From: Glandiceps talaboti
Lineage: Eukaryota; Hemichordata; Enteropneusta; Spengelidae
Assembly (NCBI RefSeq): GCF_964340395.1
Contig: NC_135564.1
Span: forward strand, 13,863,012 to 13,923,011
Direction: 5' to 3'
Length of the DNA stretch: 60,000 bases
The notes under the pieces are model-generated. The model was given only the letters and a program-made list of their open reading frames with translations, was not told where the DNA came from and did no database searches. A program made the translations under genes and the position numbers. This document shows positions 41,701 to 58,335 of the stretch, piece by piece (position 1 is the first letter of the stretch; each line of letters starts with the position of its first letter).

Positions 41701-44190
41701 CGAAATCTCGTGATACACGAGACCTCGCGATAGTTTGTGACGTCACCGCCCGCCATTTTGGAAATTACGTGTTTTCATCGTCGTGCTATGTACGATGTCA
41801 AACTACTAACTAAAAGTGTTTTCAGAGTAAAATTGAACAGAAAACTAATGATCGGACACAACGTCAACACTTTATAAAAAAGTATATGAGGCTGTTATAC
41901 TTTTTTTACGACGCTGAAGAATGCTAGTCGAAAGTCTGCAGCATCGTGTTTGCCCTGTAATTCACACGTACTCACTGTACACGAGATATCAATGTATAGC
42001 GTCAGCTGTTGTCAGTTCACACTTCGTCTTTATAAATAGTCGAGTATTTGTCATTATTGGTCGTCTACATTGTTCGTTTCTCAAAGACATTTTAATACTT
42101 CATTATCTTTTAAATCAATACACCCATGTGGGCCGAAAATGAAAGTACAATTATTGAAGTGAGTGTGTGTGGGGTGTCGAATGGTAACCAATTGTGACAC
42201 TTGAAGGTGGTGGACGGCAACTTTGAGTAGTGGTCGCCAAGACTGAGTCCCGGACGCTAGCGTCCGGTGCCGTCCAGCGTGAGGAGATCCCTGTACAGGG
42301 ATACCAGTATATGAGTACAATTATGCAGTAGATACATACAAAACAACCCAAGTTTTAGCTATTTATGCGAAGCTTCGAGGACTGTGAGAGAGTCTAGTAA
42401 AATCCATGATCAGGGATTGGAAGGTGTACATAGTGAGTGAACGATGTCCAAGCACTAGGTACCTGGACAGTGGTATGATGTTATCCTATGGTACATCAAA
42501 CCCTTTACTTGTGCAGCATGTCAGTTATATTCATAGTATAGAGATAATCAGATTATGAAGCTTTTATTGACTCAAATATTTTCTTAGATAACCAGGCCCC
42601 AGAACTGATCATCAGCTTACAGTGACTGTGTAAATGGCCCAAGCAAGTACTACAAATGTATTGATGTCTACTTAACGAAATGAAAATGATTCTTCACCTG
42701 CTATAAGAAAGTTGCCATGTTCTTCTACTGGTTCACTGTATTTCCTGACAACATGATTCAAACCCAGGTCCAATTCATAAAATGTTAACATTTGTTGTGT
42801 GGTTTGGACTGCTTCACCTGTTGGATCATTGTCTGCTTCCTGTATACATGAAAAAAAAACCAATACATCATTCCAGCTACACACTCAAGTATCAAACTAT
42901 TTTCTTCTAAATATCCTGAATCTGAGAAGTGAAATATTGCATATCAAAAGATGGCCTCACCACACATATTGCTCTAGCAAGATCACTTTCAACAAACTGA
43001 GACACAGACAAACCAAAACTATAATTGTGGAATGTTGATATTAAATCTATAAATGGATATTGATATGATTACACTTGCGCAAGTGTTACGGTACAATGGT
43101 TTAGTATATGAGAAGAACCTTGTCTGTAAGGTATGCCATGATGGGGCGCCCTCACCGGCACATCGGCCCGGTGAGGGCAGAACGAGTATCTTATAGTCTA
43201 GGGAAGAGCCATGCAGTGTTTTATTTGTGTAGACTTCAATCTATCACTGGACATTGATATGATTACACTCACACTGTTACAGTAAAATGGTTCAGTCTAT
43301 GGGAAGACCTATGCAGTGTTTTATTTGTGTAGATTTCACATGCACATTTTCAGACACTTTCAATGCTTACACTAACACAACTGCTATGTGATTATATTGA
43401 CATCATCACCACACTGATATCACCCACATATAGAACCTACAACATATCATGATAGCTATAGCTTCTGTTTGTCATGTGAGGTTTGTGTTTATTGTACAAT
43501 TTTGTAACTTGTTGACAATGAGAATGCTAGTCTTAAAATGAGCACAGCTGAAAACATGTCTATCAACAAATGAACACACACAACACACACACAGACACAG
43601 ATACAGACAGACACAGACACAGACACACAAAGAAGACACATGTACATACTTGAACAAATCAAATGGCTAATTGTAATTTGTTTAAAATGACCACTAAATA
43701 ATTCATAAAACAAAGCTTACCTCGTAGTCAACCTCAAGACACGCAAAACATGGATTTTCAAAGCCAACATCAATGCCAACCATGTGATAGCAAAAAGTAC
43801 TGGATTTATGAGCTTCTAGAGGGGACGATATTGTCAACCTGGCTTGGGCATCTCTGTTCAAAATATACACTAGTTTTTGTTTCTCCACAGCACCGATCAT
43901 AACAGCACGGCCTTTTGGATCTACAGCCAAGAATTGTCCTGGCACAATACGTCTACAGCCACTCTTACCAAACGTCTCTTGGTGAATCTGAAAATATATA
44001 TGAGACACACTTCAAGCACAGTTTCATAATCAGTTGCTTCCCTTGAAAGGTAAATCATACACTCCACTGGGTGGGGAAAGCTGTCAATATCTGGCAATTG
44101 TGCTGGAGTAGTATACTATGTTAGCAGTCAAGTAAACATGGTAGTAACTGAGTTATCACACTACAGCCAACTGACAAATTGTGTGCGTGC

Positions 44191-44241
<51 letters not shown>

Positions 44242-45554
44242 AGGGACACCGCTACAGGCAACTTCAAGTTTTTTTTGGAGTGAAAGGCATCTATTCACCA
44301 GTAAATAGAGAACTAACATATACACTTTCTATGTGTCAAAATGTTTTTGGTTTTAACAAAATACAAGTCATACAAAAGCAATTTTTTTCCTTTTCCATGT
44401 ATTTACCATATGGTTTCAGGCCCCAAACTTGCACATGAACACCACATTATTGGTACCAGTAAATCATTAAAATTCTTCCTTCACAACTCTATAAATTATT
44501 GATTAGTTTTCAATACTGTACCTTTTCAAAAACATTCTTTGATGGTAGATACTCCAAAATCACTATTCGGCCCGAATCTGAACCAACAATTATGTAATCT
44601 GCAACACAAGAAAACGTTATCACATAAAGTAATACCAATACAAAGCAAAAGCTGATTAAGACACTCACAACTAATAAATACAAAAATGTGAACTTGACAG
44701 TAAATGATTCCTGTCCATGGTGTTGGAGTACAGCTGATTGCTAGCAAATATCACAGTCCACTTATTGGAAAGACAAAGGAGTGCAGATTTTAGCCACTGG
44801 GGGCGCTGTTCAACTACATATTGTATCTCTAATAATATAATATTACAATTATTTTAGAGCATCAGTCAGAATCAATCAAGTACTCTGATATGCTTTCACA
44901 GTCATCCTATTCCAACATTTCATGACAAATGCCAATAACATTCTTGGCTACGTGAAATAGTTCTGCTTCTTCTGTTTTTGATCACTGAACTTTTAGGAAC
45001 TTGAAAAATTCATTTATGCCTATTTTGTCAATGTTTCTTTCAGACATGGGGAAAAAGTGGGTAACAAGAAGATGACATATTGGGATGTTAATAAGACAAC
45101 TCGTCGGGCTGCCTTGCTTTGTCCCTTGGTATTCTAATAGAAGTGTAAGTCAGGGAAGTTTTTTGTATTGTTCAGACATTGAGGAAAGCAGCAGTGCTCT
45201 ATGATTAACCAAGTAACCTATACCATGTATACCCCCAAGGTACACACAGACAGGAAGTATAGCGCCACCATGGCAAATTTTGAAAAAGGCCTATTGAGAT
45301 ATTTTTCTGAGAATGTATTTAACCTTACCTTTGGTTCCTCCTGTAAGTCTGAAGGCAACAAGAGATCTTACAACACCAAAGATTTCTTGGGTCAGAATAG
45401 TATATACTTTGCCAGTGTTTGGATCAGGTCGAAGGACTTCCAGCAGCTTGCCTCTGGATATGACTAACTCTTGTTGTTTTGTACCACTGAAATTACCCTG
45501 TATGACATGAGTGATACCAGTGGCTCGTTGCAAGGTTAACCCATACAGGAACAT
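23776..45554 (-). CDS. SF3B3: Splicing factor 3B subunit 3 (SF3b130/SAP130), complete
   Basis: Subunit of the SF3b complex of U2 snRNP (nucleus). 26 coding exons in transcript order: 45554-45329, 44598-44522, 43987-43721, 42839-42698, 41012-40900, 40319-40257, 40026-39848, 39305-39140, 38598-38503, 37995-37923, 37382-37231, 36671-36567, 35740-35690, 35228-35073, 34443-34309, 33702-33580, 33162-33008, 32275-32101, 31687-31482, 30291-30138, 29705-29580, 28191-27979, 27219-26977, 26430-26326, 24817-24722, 23820-23776. All are GT-AG and in phase, total 3642 nt, 1213 residues (human 1217). Near-invariant stretches visible: [106 protein letters not shown]-terminus [13 protein letters not shown]. 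It has the three-beta-propeller, MMS1/CPSF-A architecture of the family. The linker in exon 15 ([12 protein letters not shown]) is shorter than in human. The ATG at 45554 lies 9 nt after an acceptor, so transcription starts in an upstream exon. Introns carry two snoRNA-like sequences and many repeats. Confidence 0.98.
24262..24665. repeat. Foldback repeat family B, copy 1
   Basis: The left CAACTGTCGGCA...GCTACAAACAGGGAAAGTAA...CAGAGACTTGTATTACATT is mirrored on the right by AATACAAGTCACTG...CCCTGTTTGTAACACGTTCC. Same family as 31058, 33819 and 56385. It lies in the 3' part of SF3B3 intron 25. Confidence 0.8.
25200..25330 (-). repeat. Possible tRNA-derived SINE fragment
   Basis: The minus strand reads GACTAAGCAGTTAGCTTG (A-box-like), then about 35 nt later CTGGGTTTCAACCCACC (B-box-like). 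Spacing and context fit a degenerate tRNA-derived SINE head in SF3B3 intron 24. Confidence 0.4.
25456..25878. repeat. Foldback repeat family A, full copy
   Basis: Left GCCACTCCAGGAAATAGAG...ACTATGGGTTCTGGAGTC and right (reversed) GCCACTCCAGGAATATCATC...AACTATGGAATCTGGAG. The interior repeats ATCAAGTTGAT/ATCAACTTGAT. It lies in SF3B3 intron 24. Confidence 0.85.
26040..26173. repeat. Near-perfect 40-bp inverted repeat, 55-bp spacer
   Basis: Arms 26040-26079 and 26135-26173 match over about 40 nt with one or two mismatches (core ATATCAAGTGTAAAAGTATA). It is a recent foldback insertion or a strong intronic hairpin. Confidence 0.85.
28432..28852. mobile_element. 420-bp foldback element with imperfect TIRs
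   Basis: The left GGTTACACCCAATTCATGAA...TAACTTTGCCCAGTTCATG recurs inverted at the right (CATGAACTGGGCAAAGTTAC...TTGGGTGTAACTTATA). Non-coding, in SF3B3 intron 22. Confidence 0.75.
29001..29101. repeat. 101-bp near-palindromic hairpin
   Basis: The arms TGAGATTTTACCTCCTTTCA and the reversed TGAGATTTTATCTCCTTTCA continue through AATAAC and TCACAGATATA with small bulges, leaving a loop of a few nt. A pre-miRNA-sized hairpin in SF3B3 intron 21, or a small MITE. Confidence 0.8.
30633..30707 (-). ncRNA. Box C/D snoRNA-like sequence, copy B (SF3B3 intron 19)
   Basis: On the minus strand, box C ATGATGA (30700-30694) and box D CTGA (30642-30639) lie as in copy A and are joined by a clearly homologous interior, including GTTAGATAATGTCA before box D. 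The closing stem is weakened because the 3' flank is TCCCCC against GGTGGA (one mismatch). The D' box is CTCA and the rRNA-complementary segment is altered (CCATATTTCA). It is either a diverged paralogue or a decayed copy. A G12 run on plus abuts its 3' end. Confidence 0.4.
31058..31430. repeat. Foldback repeat family B, copy 2 (best preserved ends)
   Basis: The ends ACAACTGCCGACATCAGACC and (reversed right) ACAACTGCCGACAGCAGACT define the family's terminal repeats. The inner blocks CAGAGACTTGTATTACATTC and its mirror follow. It sits about 50 bp from SF3B3 exon 19. Confidence 0.85.
31926..32030 (+). repeat. Dispersed repeat family E, copy 1
   Basis: Shares GAGGAAAGCAGCA, CTCTATGATTAACC, TAACCTATACCATGTATACC and ACACACAGACAGGAAGTA with 45172-45270. 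Both copies are intronic in SF3B3. Class unknown. Confidence 0.75.
32640..32885 (+). repeat. Possible LINE 3' tail
   Basis: GAGTGGCTAGACTCGATTAG, CTATTTTCTAGTCTC and a terminal TTGTGGGGAATAAATCTCAA resemble the 3' untranslated ends of non-LTR elements. No ORF present. In SF3B3 intron 17. Confidence 0.4.
33819..34167. repeat. Foldback repeat family B, copy 3 (diverged)
   Basis: Contains ATGTTACAAACAGAAAATAA, TTGGAAGTGCAGAGACTTGT and the mirrored CCATAAAACAG...CCTGTTGCCGGTTGCA end. More diverged than copies 1 and 2. In SF3B3 intron 15. Confidence 0.7.
35990..36240. repeat. 32-bp minisatellite in SF3B3 intron 12
   Basis: GTGGGTTTGTAGTACCCAG starts at 36020, 36052, 36084, 36116 and 36148, an exact 32-bp period with alternating ATACAGGAGTT/GTACTGGAGTT halves. 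The flanks (35830-35990 and 36190-36360) are degenerate relatives. Similar GGGTTTGTAGTACT text occurs at 30480-30600. Confidence 0.93.
36370..36445 (-). ncRNA. Candidate box C/D snoRNA, copy A (SF3B3 intron 12)
   Basis: Minus strand, 76 nt. The 5' flank GGTGGAC is followed by box C ATGATGA (36438-36432). Box D CTGA (36379-36376) is followed immediately by TCCACC. GGTGGA and TCCACC pair perfectly, giving the closing stem of a kink-turn. Internally TCCGTGTTTCA (36418-36408) precedes a D' box CTGA (36406-36403) by one nt. A C'-like TGATTA and then a second guide ATAATGTCA lead into box D. TCCGTGTTTCA is the exact complement of the conserved 28S/25S rRNA stretch TGAAACACGGA, the segment addressed by U18 snoRNA. 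By the box+5 rule the target would be an adenosine in GAAAC, not U18's usual register. Intronic location in a housekeeping gene fits snoRNA biogenesis; human SF3B3 also hosts snoRNAs. Confidence 0.6.
37050..37213 (+). repeat. Dispersed repeat family D, copy 2
   Basis: Second copy of the block at 4282-4452, about 85-90% alike by eye, in the intron just downstream of SF3B3 exon 11. Its edge lies within about 20 bp of that exon's donor. Confidence 0.75.
37658..37683. repeat. G26 homopolymer
   Basis: 26 consecutive G on plus (C on the SF3B3 transcript), in intron 10. Its length is probably unstable or an assembly estimate. Confidence 0.95.
38610..39060. repeat. 45-50-bp minisatellite in SF3B3 intron 8
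   Basis: About ten units have the pattern AATGTACAGACTTTGCTATT-GGCTGAGATAATCAGATGAC-TACA. Two adjacent units at 38880-38980 lost ACAG and are nearly identical. Each carries ATTGGCT, so the SF3B3-sense strand repeats an AGCCAAT (CCAAT-box) motif. Confidence 0.92.
41162..42396. mobile_element. 1.2-kb TIR transposon, hAT-like, non-autonomous
   Basis: The left end TAGACTCTCTCACAGTCCTC through AAAACTTGGGTTGTTTTGTA and the reversed right end are nearly identical for about 95 bp. The 8-bp sequence GTAAAATC flanks both sides (41153-41160 and 42397-42404; one extra A at 41161). An 8-bp duplication is typical of hAT elements. No transposase ORF found. The interior has a near-perfect palindrome near the left end (41271-41371) and a TGACGTCA plus GCCATTTTG cluster (41738-41760). 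It lies in SF3B3 intron 4. Confidence 0.8.
41271..41371. repeat. Palindrome inside the TIR element
   Basis: The arms TACTGTGCGCCCTCATCGAT and ATCGATGAGGGCGCACAGTA extend through CACATAGG and its mirror, about 33 nt per arm, with a spacer of about 35 nt. The same arms occur at 54145-54250. Confidence 0.9.
43050..43345 (+). repeat. Diverged tandem duplication interrupted by a small foldback
   Basis: GATATTGATATGATTACACT...ATGGTTTAGT (43054-43110) and GACATTGATATGATTACACT...ATGGTTCAGT (43251-43300) are related, as are two GCAGTGTTTTATTTGTGTAG tails (43214, 43314). A diverged relative lies at 29220-29375. An 83-bp foldback (43119-43201) interrupts the first unit. Confidence 0.7.
43119..43201. 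mobile_element. 83-bp foldback (small MITE)
   Basis: The end CTTGTCTGTAAGGTATGCC and the reversed right end CTAGACTATAAGATACTCG pair. The centre holds GGCGCCCTCACCGG...CCGGTGAGGGC. Related ends occur at 46201-46290. Confidence 0.65.
44187..44241. repeat. (GT)n microsatellite
   Basis: GTGCGTGCGTGC leads into about 22 GT units, in the SF3B3 intron after exon 2. Confidence 0.97.
45172..45270 (+). repeat. Dispersed repeat family E, copy 2
   Basis: Second copy of the block at 31926-32030, in the intron just after SF3B3 exon 1 and ending about 60 bp from that exon's donor. Confidence 0.75.
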
Positions 45555-46200
45555 CTTGCAGCTCTGTCCAAAATCATGAAAAATTAGAAACTTTAGAAAA
45601 ACCATGATGTGGTCAATGGAACTAATGCCAGTTCTACTGTGAACCTCCCAATGCAACAACTTTTATTCTGTTCGCATTGTGTTTTGCATACACTACTGGG
45701 GAGGTGGTGGTGGGGGTATTTATCACCTGAATATATCCTTGATTTATGAATCAAAACTTTGTATCCCATTGATGGCGATTCTTACAATAAAAGGTAAATA
45801 TGTCTCTCCATGAAAAAGTATGTAGAAAAGACAAAACAGGACAGAAAGTAACCACATAAGTGGCAGCTACAGTGTAGTGGACAGACTAGCATATTCTAAT
45901 CCAAAATCCACAAAAAATGACGGTGGCAAATAACATTACTAGGGTTAGGAAAGTTGAGTATGGCTATGTTGATATAAAGAGGCTCTATCTATATATGATG
46001 CAAAATTGTTATCACAGAGACACGGAAAGCTGGTTTGCCAGTGCAGTAACTGCGTTTACTGTGATTTTGAGAGGTTTTGTGCTTTTTGTCGTTCCGATGT
46101 TTATCTGGTAGCAAACACAGCAAACGTGTGCCAGTTAGCGAGTTACTTTGTAGCACTACTGCTAAATACCATTAGAAGTACATGTACATGAACGCGACGG

Positions 46201-46290
46201 CTTAGACTATAAGATACGTCGTATTGTCCAGCTCTGTGAGTGCTGGTTGATACTGATAGCGTGGCAGGAACTTCGTATCTTACAGACTAG
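46201..46290. mobile_element. 90-bp foldback, same family as 43119-43201
   Basis: The left CTTAGACTATAAGATACG and the reversed right CTAGTCTGTAAGATACG match the ends of the 43.1-kb element. It lies in the first (5' UTR) intron inferred for SF3B3. Confidence 0.6.
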
Positions 46291-46741
46291 TGGCACTGTG
46301 ACAGCTGAGATCTGCCCTGTTTTTAAAAATTATATTAGTGATTACATTGTGAACAACTTCAACAAGGCTATTTCTGACCCTGCTTGTAATGTCTGAGAAT
46401 TCGCTTCATAAAATATCGATTAAAATTGTAAGTACTATAGAGTATTATCTTAACAGGAAATATCCAATGTACACGAGTAATCAGTAACGTTATTCTGACA
46501 ACTGTAAACTGTACTCGTCGAGTTGATCTGAATGCATCGTTTACGTTTGGCTTACGTCGGTCCGACATGTAAACAATAACACACGTGACCACAAGAAGTG
46601 AAATTTCAAGCTATTAGTGCAAGTGATAAGATAAATACGTGAATGAAACAAATCTCTAATATGTGGTTGTATCATATACATGTTGCAAATGTTGTAATTT
46701 GTATGATTACGAGTGTGATGGGACGGATTTTTGTCGCTTAC

Positions 46742-46780
46742 CGTATATTTTTCTTCTGCAGCATCCAAGATGGCGACGTT
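46742..46780 (-). promoter_or_regulatory. Probable SF3B3 non-coding first exon/core promoter with YY1-like site
   Basis: The SF3B3 start codon lies just after an acceptor (GGACAG at 45569-45564), so a 5' UTR exon is required. On the minus strand a strong donor ACG|GTAAGCG sits at 46742/46741. Just upstream is GTCGCCATCTTGG (46777-46765), a good match to the YY1 motif GCCATNTT often found at transcription starts of housekeeping genes. The exon's 5' limit is unknown. An ATG at 46764 opens only a short upstream frame that is out of frame with the SF3B3 start. Confidence 0.5.
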
Positions 46781-46959
46781 TAAGACTCCCTAAGTTGTCC
46801 ATTTTCATAGCGCTGTCCCAATATGGCTTCGTCATGATGTTCGTCGGCCGGCCTCTAGCTGTATCTTTAAGACTTTTTCATTTCATTTTCCCCGAAGTCA
46901 TTTGCAAACTATTCGTCGTATAAACTATTTTATACGAATTCCATGGCAAGGCGGATTCA

Positions 46960-49832
46960 CAAGTTTCGTTCTTAGTTTCTAGCGATCTCAGTTGCAATGA
47001 CAGCTAGCAAGGATGAATTTCGTGAAATTCACACCTTGGCACTTGTTACCTGCAATATATTATAATAAGCTTATGTTTCTGAATGAATAGGATGAAAAAA
47101 TTATACTATTGATGAACATAGCCGACAATGTAAGTCTATCAGAAATCGATAGAATAACACGGGTGTGTTATACAAAAGTTTACAACAATATATGAAAGAC
47201 AAGAGATTGTATAACTTTGGCACTGGGGGCGCTACTCAGCGGGGGGGGGGGGCAAGCTGGGGATCCGGGGGCAGTCATTTGGTCTTTTGGGGAGCAGTCT
47301 AGTCTGGACAAGACGGACCAGACGTGAAGGTGGACCATATATAGCCCAGCTCCCTTTGCCCTTGAGCTGGCGGATTTCAACTGACTCACTAAGGGAACGA
47401 GCAGAATTTACGGTGGAGGGGGAGCTGAGGAGAAAATAATTTGGTCAAAATAAATTATTTCGCAGCCCCCTCCCCCCCCCTTTCACGAGCTCAAATATCA
47501 CCACCCCCCCCCCCATTTAGAGTTTTATTCGTAAAGGCGCAAGAAATTTTGCAAATGTACTTGGAACGACTACTCGTTGGGATAGAAAGATCTATAAGAC
47601 CAGAAATCAATCCCAAATCCCAAGATCAACAGAGATGGGGTACCGAACTACAGAATGGCGTGTAATCGGCGGATCATACCGCCACCTAGAGGTCAGTAGT
47701 TGTAATATATGAATTTGGCATTTTTATGAAGATCAGTGATCAGGACAAATCGATATCTCTTTGATATCTACAAAATTGTAACAGCCTGTGCGTTAGAATC
47801 TTTGAAATTTGCTTGTGACACCATCGACCATACAATATTTGAATAAAACTTGGACTATCCAATGAACTTTACTTGATAATAGGTACCTTGTGTTTACGTC
47901 AATGGTAACAAGCTTATGTAAATACAAAATTGGTCCAAACTGGTGTCCGTCGTCAGTGTGCTTGATATACCTAACAATAACTATTCTAGAGTATATAAAC
48001 TTAACGATTGCATTTCCTGAAGCATAGTCAACCATAATTTTGCACTTGACTGAACTCAAACCTAAATAAACGACCGATGACGTCACGATATTTTTATGTT
48101 ACGTAGAAAATATCGAGCTCCGAGGACATTCCTTATATACAATTAACTTTCTAAACAATGCCAGAAGACAGTTTTGAGGCATACATCGACATTAATAAAA
48201 GCGGCTAGATGCCTTTATTTACCTCTATATGTCACTCATTGTGTGTCGTTTGTTTTGTTCCGAGTGATCGCCGAACAAAACAACCACACAAAACGATGGA
48301 AATAGAGATAAATAAAGGCATCCAGTCTCTTCCACCACATCAGATTTTAATCAGATTGGGAAAGTGCAGTGTCGGTGCACGATCGACTGACAATACGGTA
48401 TTAGAGATTGCGCTTGCATATTCAGTTACTAACCTTCATATTGTAAATCGGAATTACATCCACGGGTTCAGTTACATTTGTTTTCGAACATCAACCAATG
48501 TTGTGTATTGAAATATATAGATTTGATAAAATTGAACGGCGGCCGGAAAAAATTACAGGAAGGCATCGAATAAAACGGTAAGCAAGGATTGTTACAATTT
48601 AATTTGGGAATGTCATCGACAGCGGTCGCTATAAATCCATCGTCCAAATACACGTCTTATATACTTTGTTCACATTACTGGCCTGGTCCAAGTGAACGTA
48701 TTAATCCCGGATTAACTCTTGGTTTGTGTCCACATTGCTTTTTCTCTCCATCCAGCTCAGGCTAGGACAAAAAGAGCGCATTTAGTCATGTCAGCCTTGT
48801 ACCATTTGTCAACATGGCTGATTTCGACAAGAGAACGCTTTTTGTGATAGAGGGACTATGTTGTCAGACTTTTTCTTACTATGGCTGTTTGCATGCGTTC
48901 CTTTGACGGAAACTGTGAATCGAACTATTTGGTCACATTTACGTAGCGAGAGTTGGCCACCATGGCGGGAAGCTCCGTGTCATATACTGCTGTAATGATA
49001 TGTATTTAGTATTCATCTGGGAACCAGATCAGCAAGTTTAATTGGTCCAGACCAAGGTCTGGCTATGGCCTAAACCACCCTTCGCTCTGGGACTAAATCT
49101 TGTCCGGGCCAGGCCATGGCAAAACCGTTCACATTTGTTTCTTTTTTTTACCCTGGCTAAGGCCTGGCCATGGACTGTGATCAATAGAGAAACTTGCTAC
49201 CAGTAGGTAGTTTACGCACAGCTTGATGACACAGACGAAGAGATACAGTTTGTCGAACATTGCTGTATCATGTCACACGTTCAGTAACATATCGCAGTTC
49301 GTATTTTTGTCAGATGTGCTCTATACTTTATGGCAACCTTTAGTCACTGACAATAAATCATTTTTAGAATCTAACTAGCTAGCAGGCAGTGTGATCCGAT
49401 ACACAATCTGTACAAGTCTATGATTGAAGTAATGTTTGACTCGCGACTAAATAGCATCACGCGCTTTTTTGTTAAAATGTGCACGTATGTATCAGCATGA
49501 AATGCTTTTATTAATATTGTCTGACCTTTTACACATCCCAACACATGACACGTACACATGGAATTCGGCTTATTCGTTTGACGTCAGAATTCACTTGGAG
49601 GAAATGCTTTTCTATCAGATGACTTCTGATCACAAACAACGTTTTTTATTTATCCCTGGCTAGGTTTTTGAAGCGTTAGACACCCCTCCCTGGGGTAAAA
49701 AAGGTGCCGAGTTTTTACTATTCTCAAATGTGTCTTCGTCTTTCCACAGACAAGTACTACTAGTAAGTCTAAGCTTATTTCTATGTGGTCTTTCAGAGAT
49801 CTTCATCTAGCAAATTAAAGAAGAAAGCGACA
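46960..49832. other. Intergenic region between divergent SF3B3 and methyltransferase genes
   Basis: Contains a C/G-homopolymer-rich block (47238-47250, 47465-47515), an RNA-scale hairpin/foldback at 48207-48324, a consensus CRE TGACGTCA (48078-48085), and a CCTGG/CCAGG-rich stretch at 48680-49190 with degenerate inverted GGCCTGG motifs. Acceptor-like (CTTTCCACAG 49750; GTCTTTCAG about 49796) and donor-like (GTAAGTC 49762) sites suggest non-coding 5' exons of the methyltransferase. No further coding gene recognised. Confidence 0.6.
48207..48324. repeat. 118-bp foldback hairpin
   Basis: The arms TAGATGCCTTTATTTACCTC and, reversed, TGGATGCCTTTATTTATCTC continue with gaps through GTTTTGTT. The loop is around CCGAGTGATCGCCG. 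Confidence 0.75.
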
Positions 49833-57038
<7,206 letters not shown>

Positions 57039-57045
57039 TTGTATA

Positions 57046-57051
57046 AATAAA
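57046..57051 (+). terminator. Candidate polyadenylation signal of the methyltransferase
   Basis: AATAAA lies 8 nt past the stop codon. It is unusually close, but it is the first canonical hexamer downstream. Confidence 0.4.
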
Positions 57052-58251
57052 CGACTTCACTTCATACAAACACAAGAATGCATAAAGCAGTGTGAAGGAT
57101 GTTTGAAAATTTCATATTTTAATGGTACGAAATTATTGTCATGGCTGTAATGTAGTTTCCACAAACCGATATTTTTTCTTCAGACAGTCACGATATCTTT
57201 ACCACAGGCCAATTCTTAGTTTTTAATACCTTCAGGCCAAATGAAACTAATTGTGTGCTTCCGATAACCCGACCGACCCGTCGATCCGATCAACCCTCAT
57301 TTAATTCTCGCAAACCAGAGCTGTTATTTCTTTCGCGAACTTCGAAATAACGAGAGTTGACGGCGCATTTCGGACGGTGCCGTAAAAGAGGCCGTGCACG
57401 TGGTTTGCGACGATGCCGACCCTCAGCATTTTTTCAAACATTTAAAACAAAAAGATAAGAAAATTCTTTGTCTTCTTGACCTTCATACACATCTGTTTTC
57501 TTTCGCCCCAGTACCGTCTGTACATATTTCATCAAACTATCACAGAAGGGGTATTCTGACCTACATTTTGTTGGTTTTCGGGTCGAACCAATATTTTTTC
57601 AAACACAACAACAAAATCCCGACCTACCTGCTCTATTTTCTGAGGCCATGTTATCGAAAACACACAATTATTTTTTTTTTTACCTCAGTTTATAGTTGTT
57701 ACAATACGTATAGTATATCTCCAATGTACTTTTTACAAAAGGTACGTAATAAACCTTCACATATTTACCAAATAAATCTCAGACCACTCGTTTCGTGGTC
57801 TGAAATTAAGTGTGTAAAATACCTTCAAAGCAGTTTTACAGAACGTTCATAATACCTCATGTGTAATAATTATTTCTTCTCAATAACCTCAAAATACCTA
57901 CGTAAAGCTCCAAAAAATACAAAGTTCAACGCACTTTTCGCAAAAGTGTCCACAACACCTTCAATATATTTTAATCAGAATATTTATCATGTATGTACGG
58001 TGGGCAATTTTCAACAAACTTAGATCAGGTATGAGCGGATGTCGGATTTACACTCAACACTTATAATGACGAATAAATATTGTTATTATTTACGTTAACA
58101 TGTATATAAATTCCAATAAATAAACCCACCTGGACCAATAAATCGGGTTTTGTCGTTGTACATAAAAGATACACGTTCACGCATACCAAATAAAAATTGT
58201 GTTGTTTTCCAATACGCTCAATTTTAGAATAGGTGGTAGGTAGATTTTTTG

Positions 58252-58253
58252 GC

Positions 58254-58285
<32 letters not shown>

Positions 58286-58335
58286 CGACGACGACGACGA
58301 TGATGATGATGATGACAACAACAACAACAACAATA
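58252..58335. repeat. Compound (CAA)n(CGA)n(TGA)n(CAA)n trinucleotide repeat
   Basis: Runs of CAA, CGA, TGA and again CAA sit side by side, each internally pure, consistent with stepwise mutation and expansion of one array. Confidence 0.95.

Noticed and set aside
46541-46768. Apparent 75-codon minus-strand frame over the SF3B3 first exon
   Set aside because: It lacks an ATG at its start and is interrupted by the GTAAGCG donor; the region is better read as 5' UTR.
48680-49190. CCTGG/CCAGG-rich stretch as a TIR element
   Set aside because: Inverted GGCCTGG motifs are short and misaligned; I could not define ends or a target duplication.
57394-57852. 152-codon open frame between the methyltransferase copies
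   Set aside because: No ATG start, no recognisable domain, AT-rich composition and no splice context.
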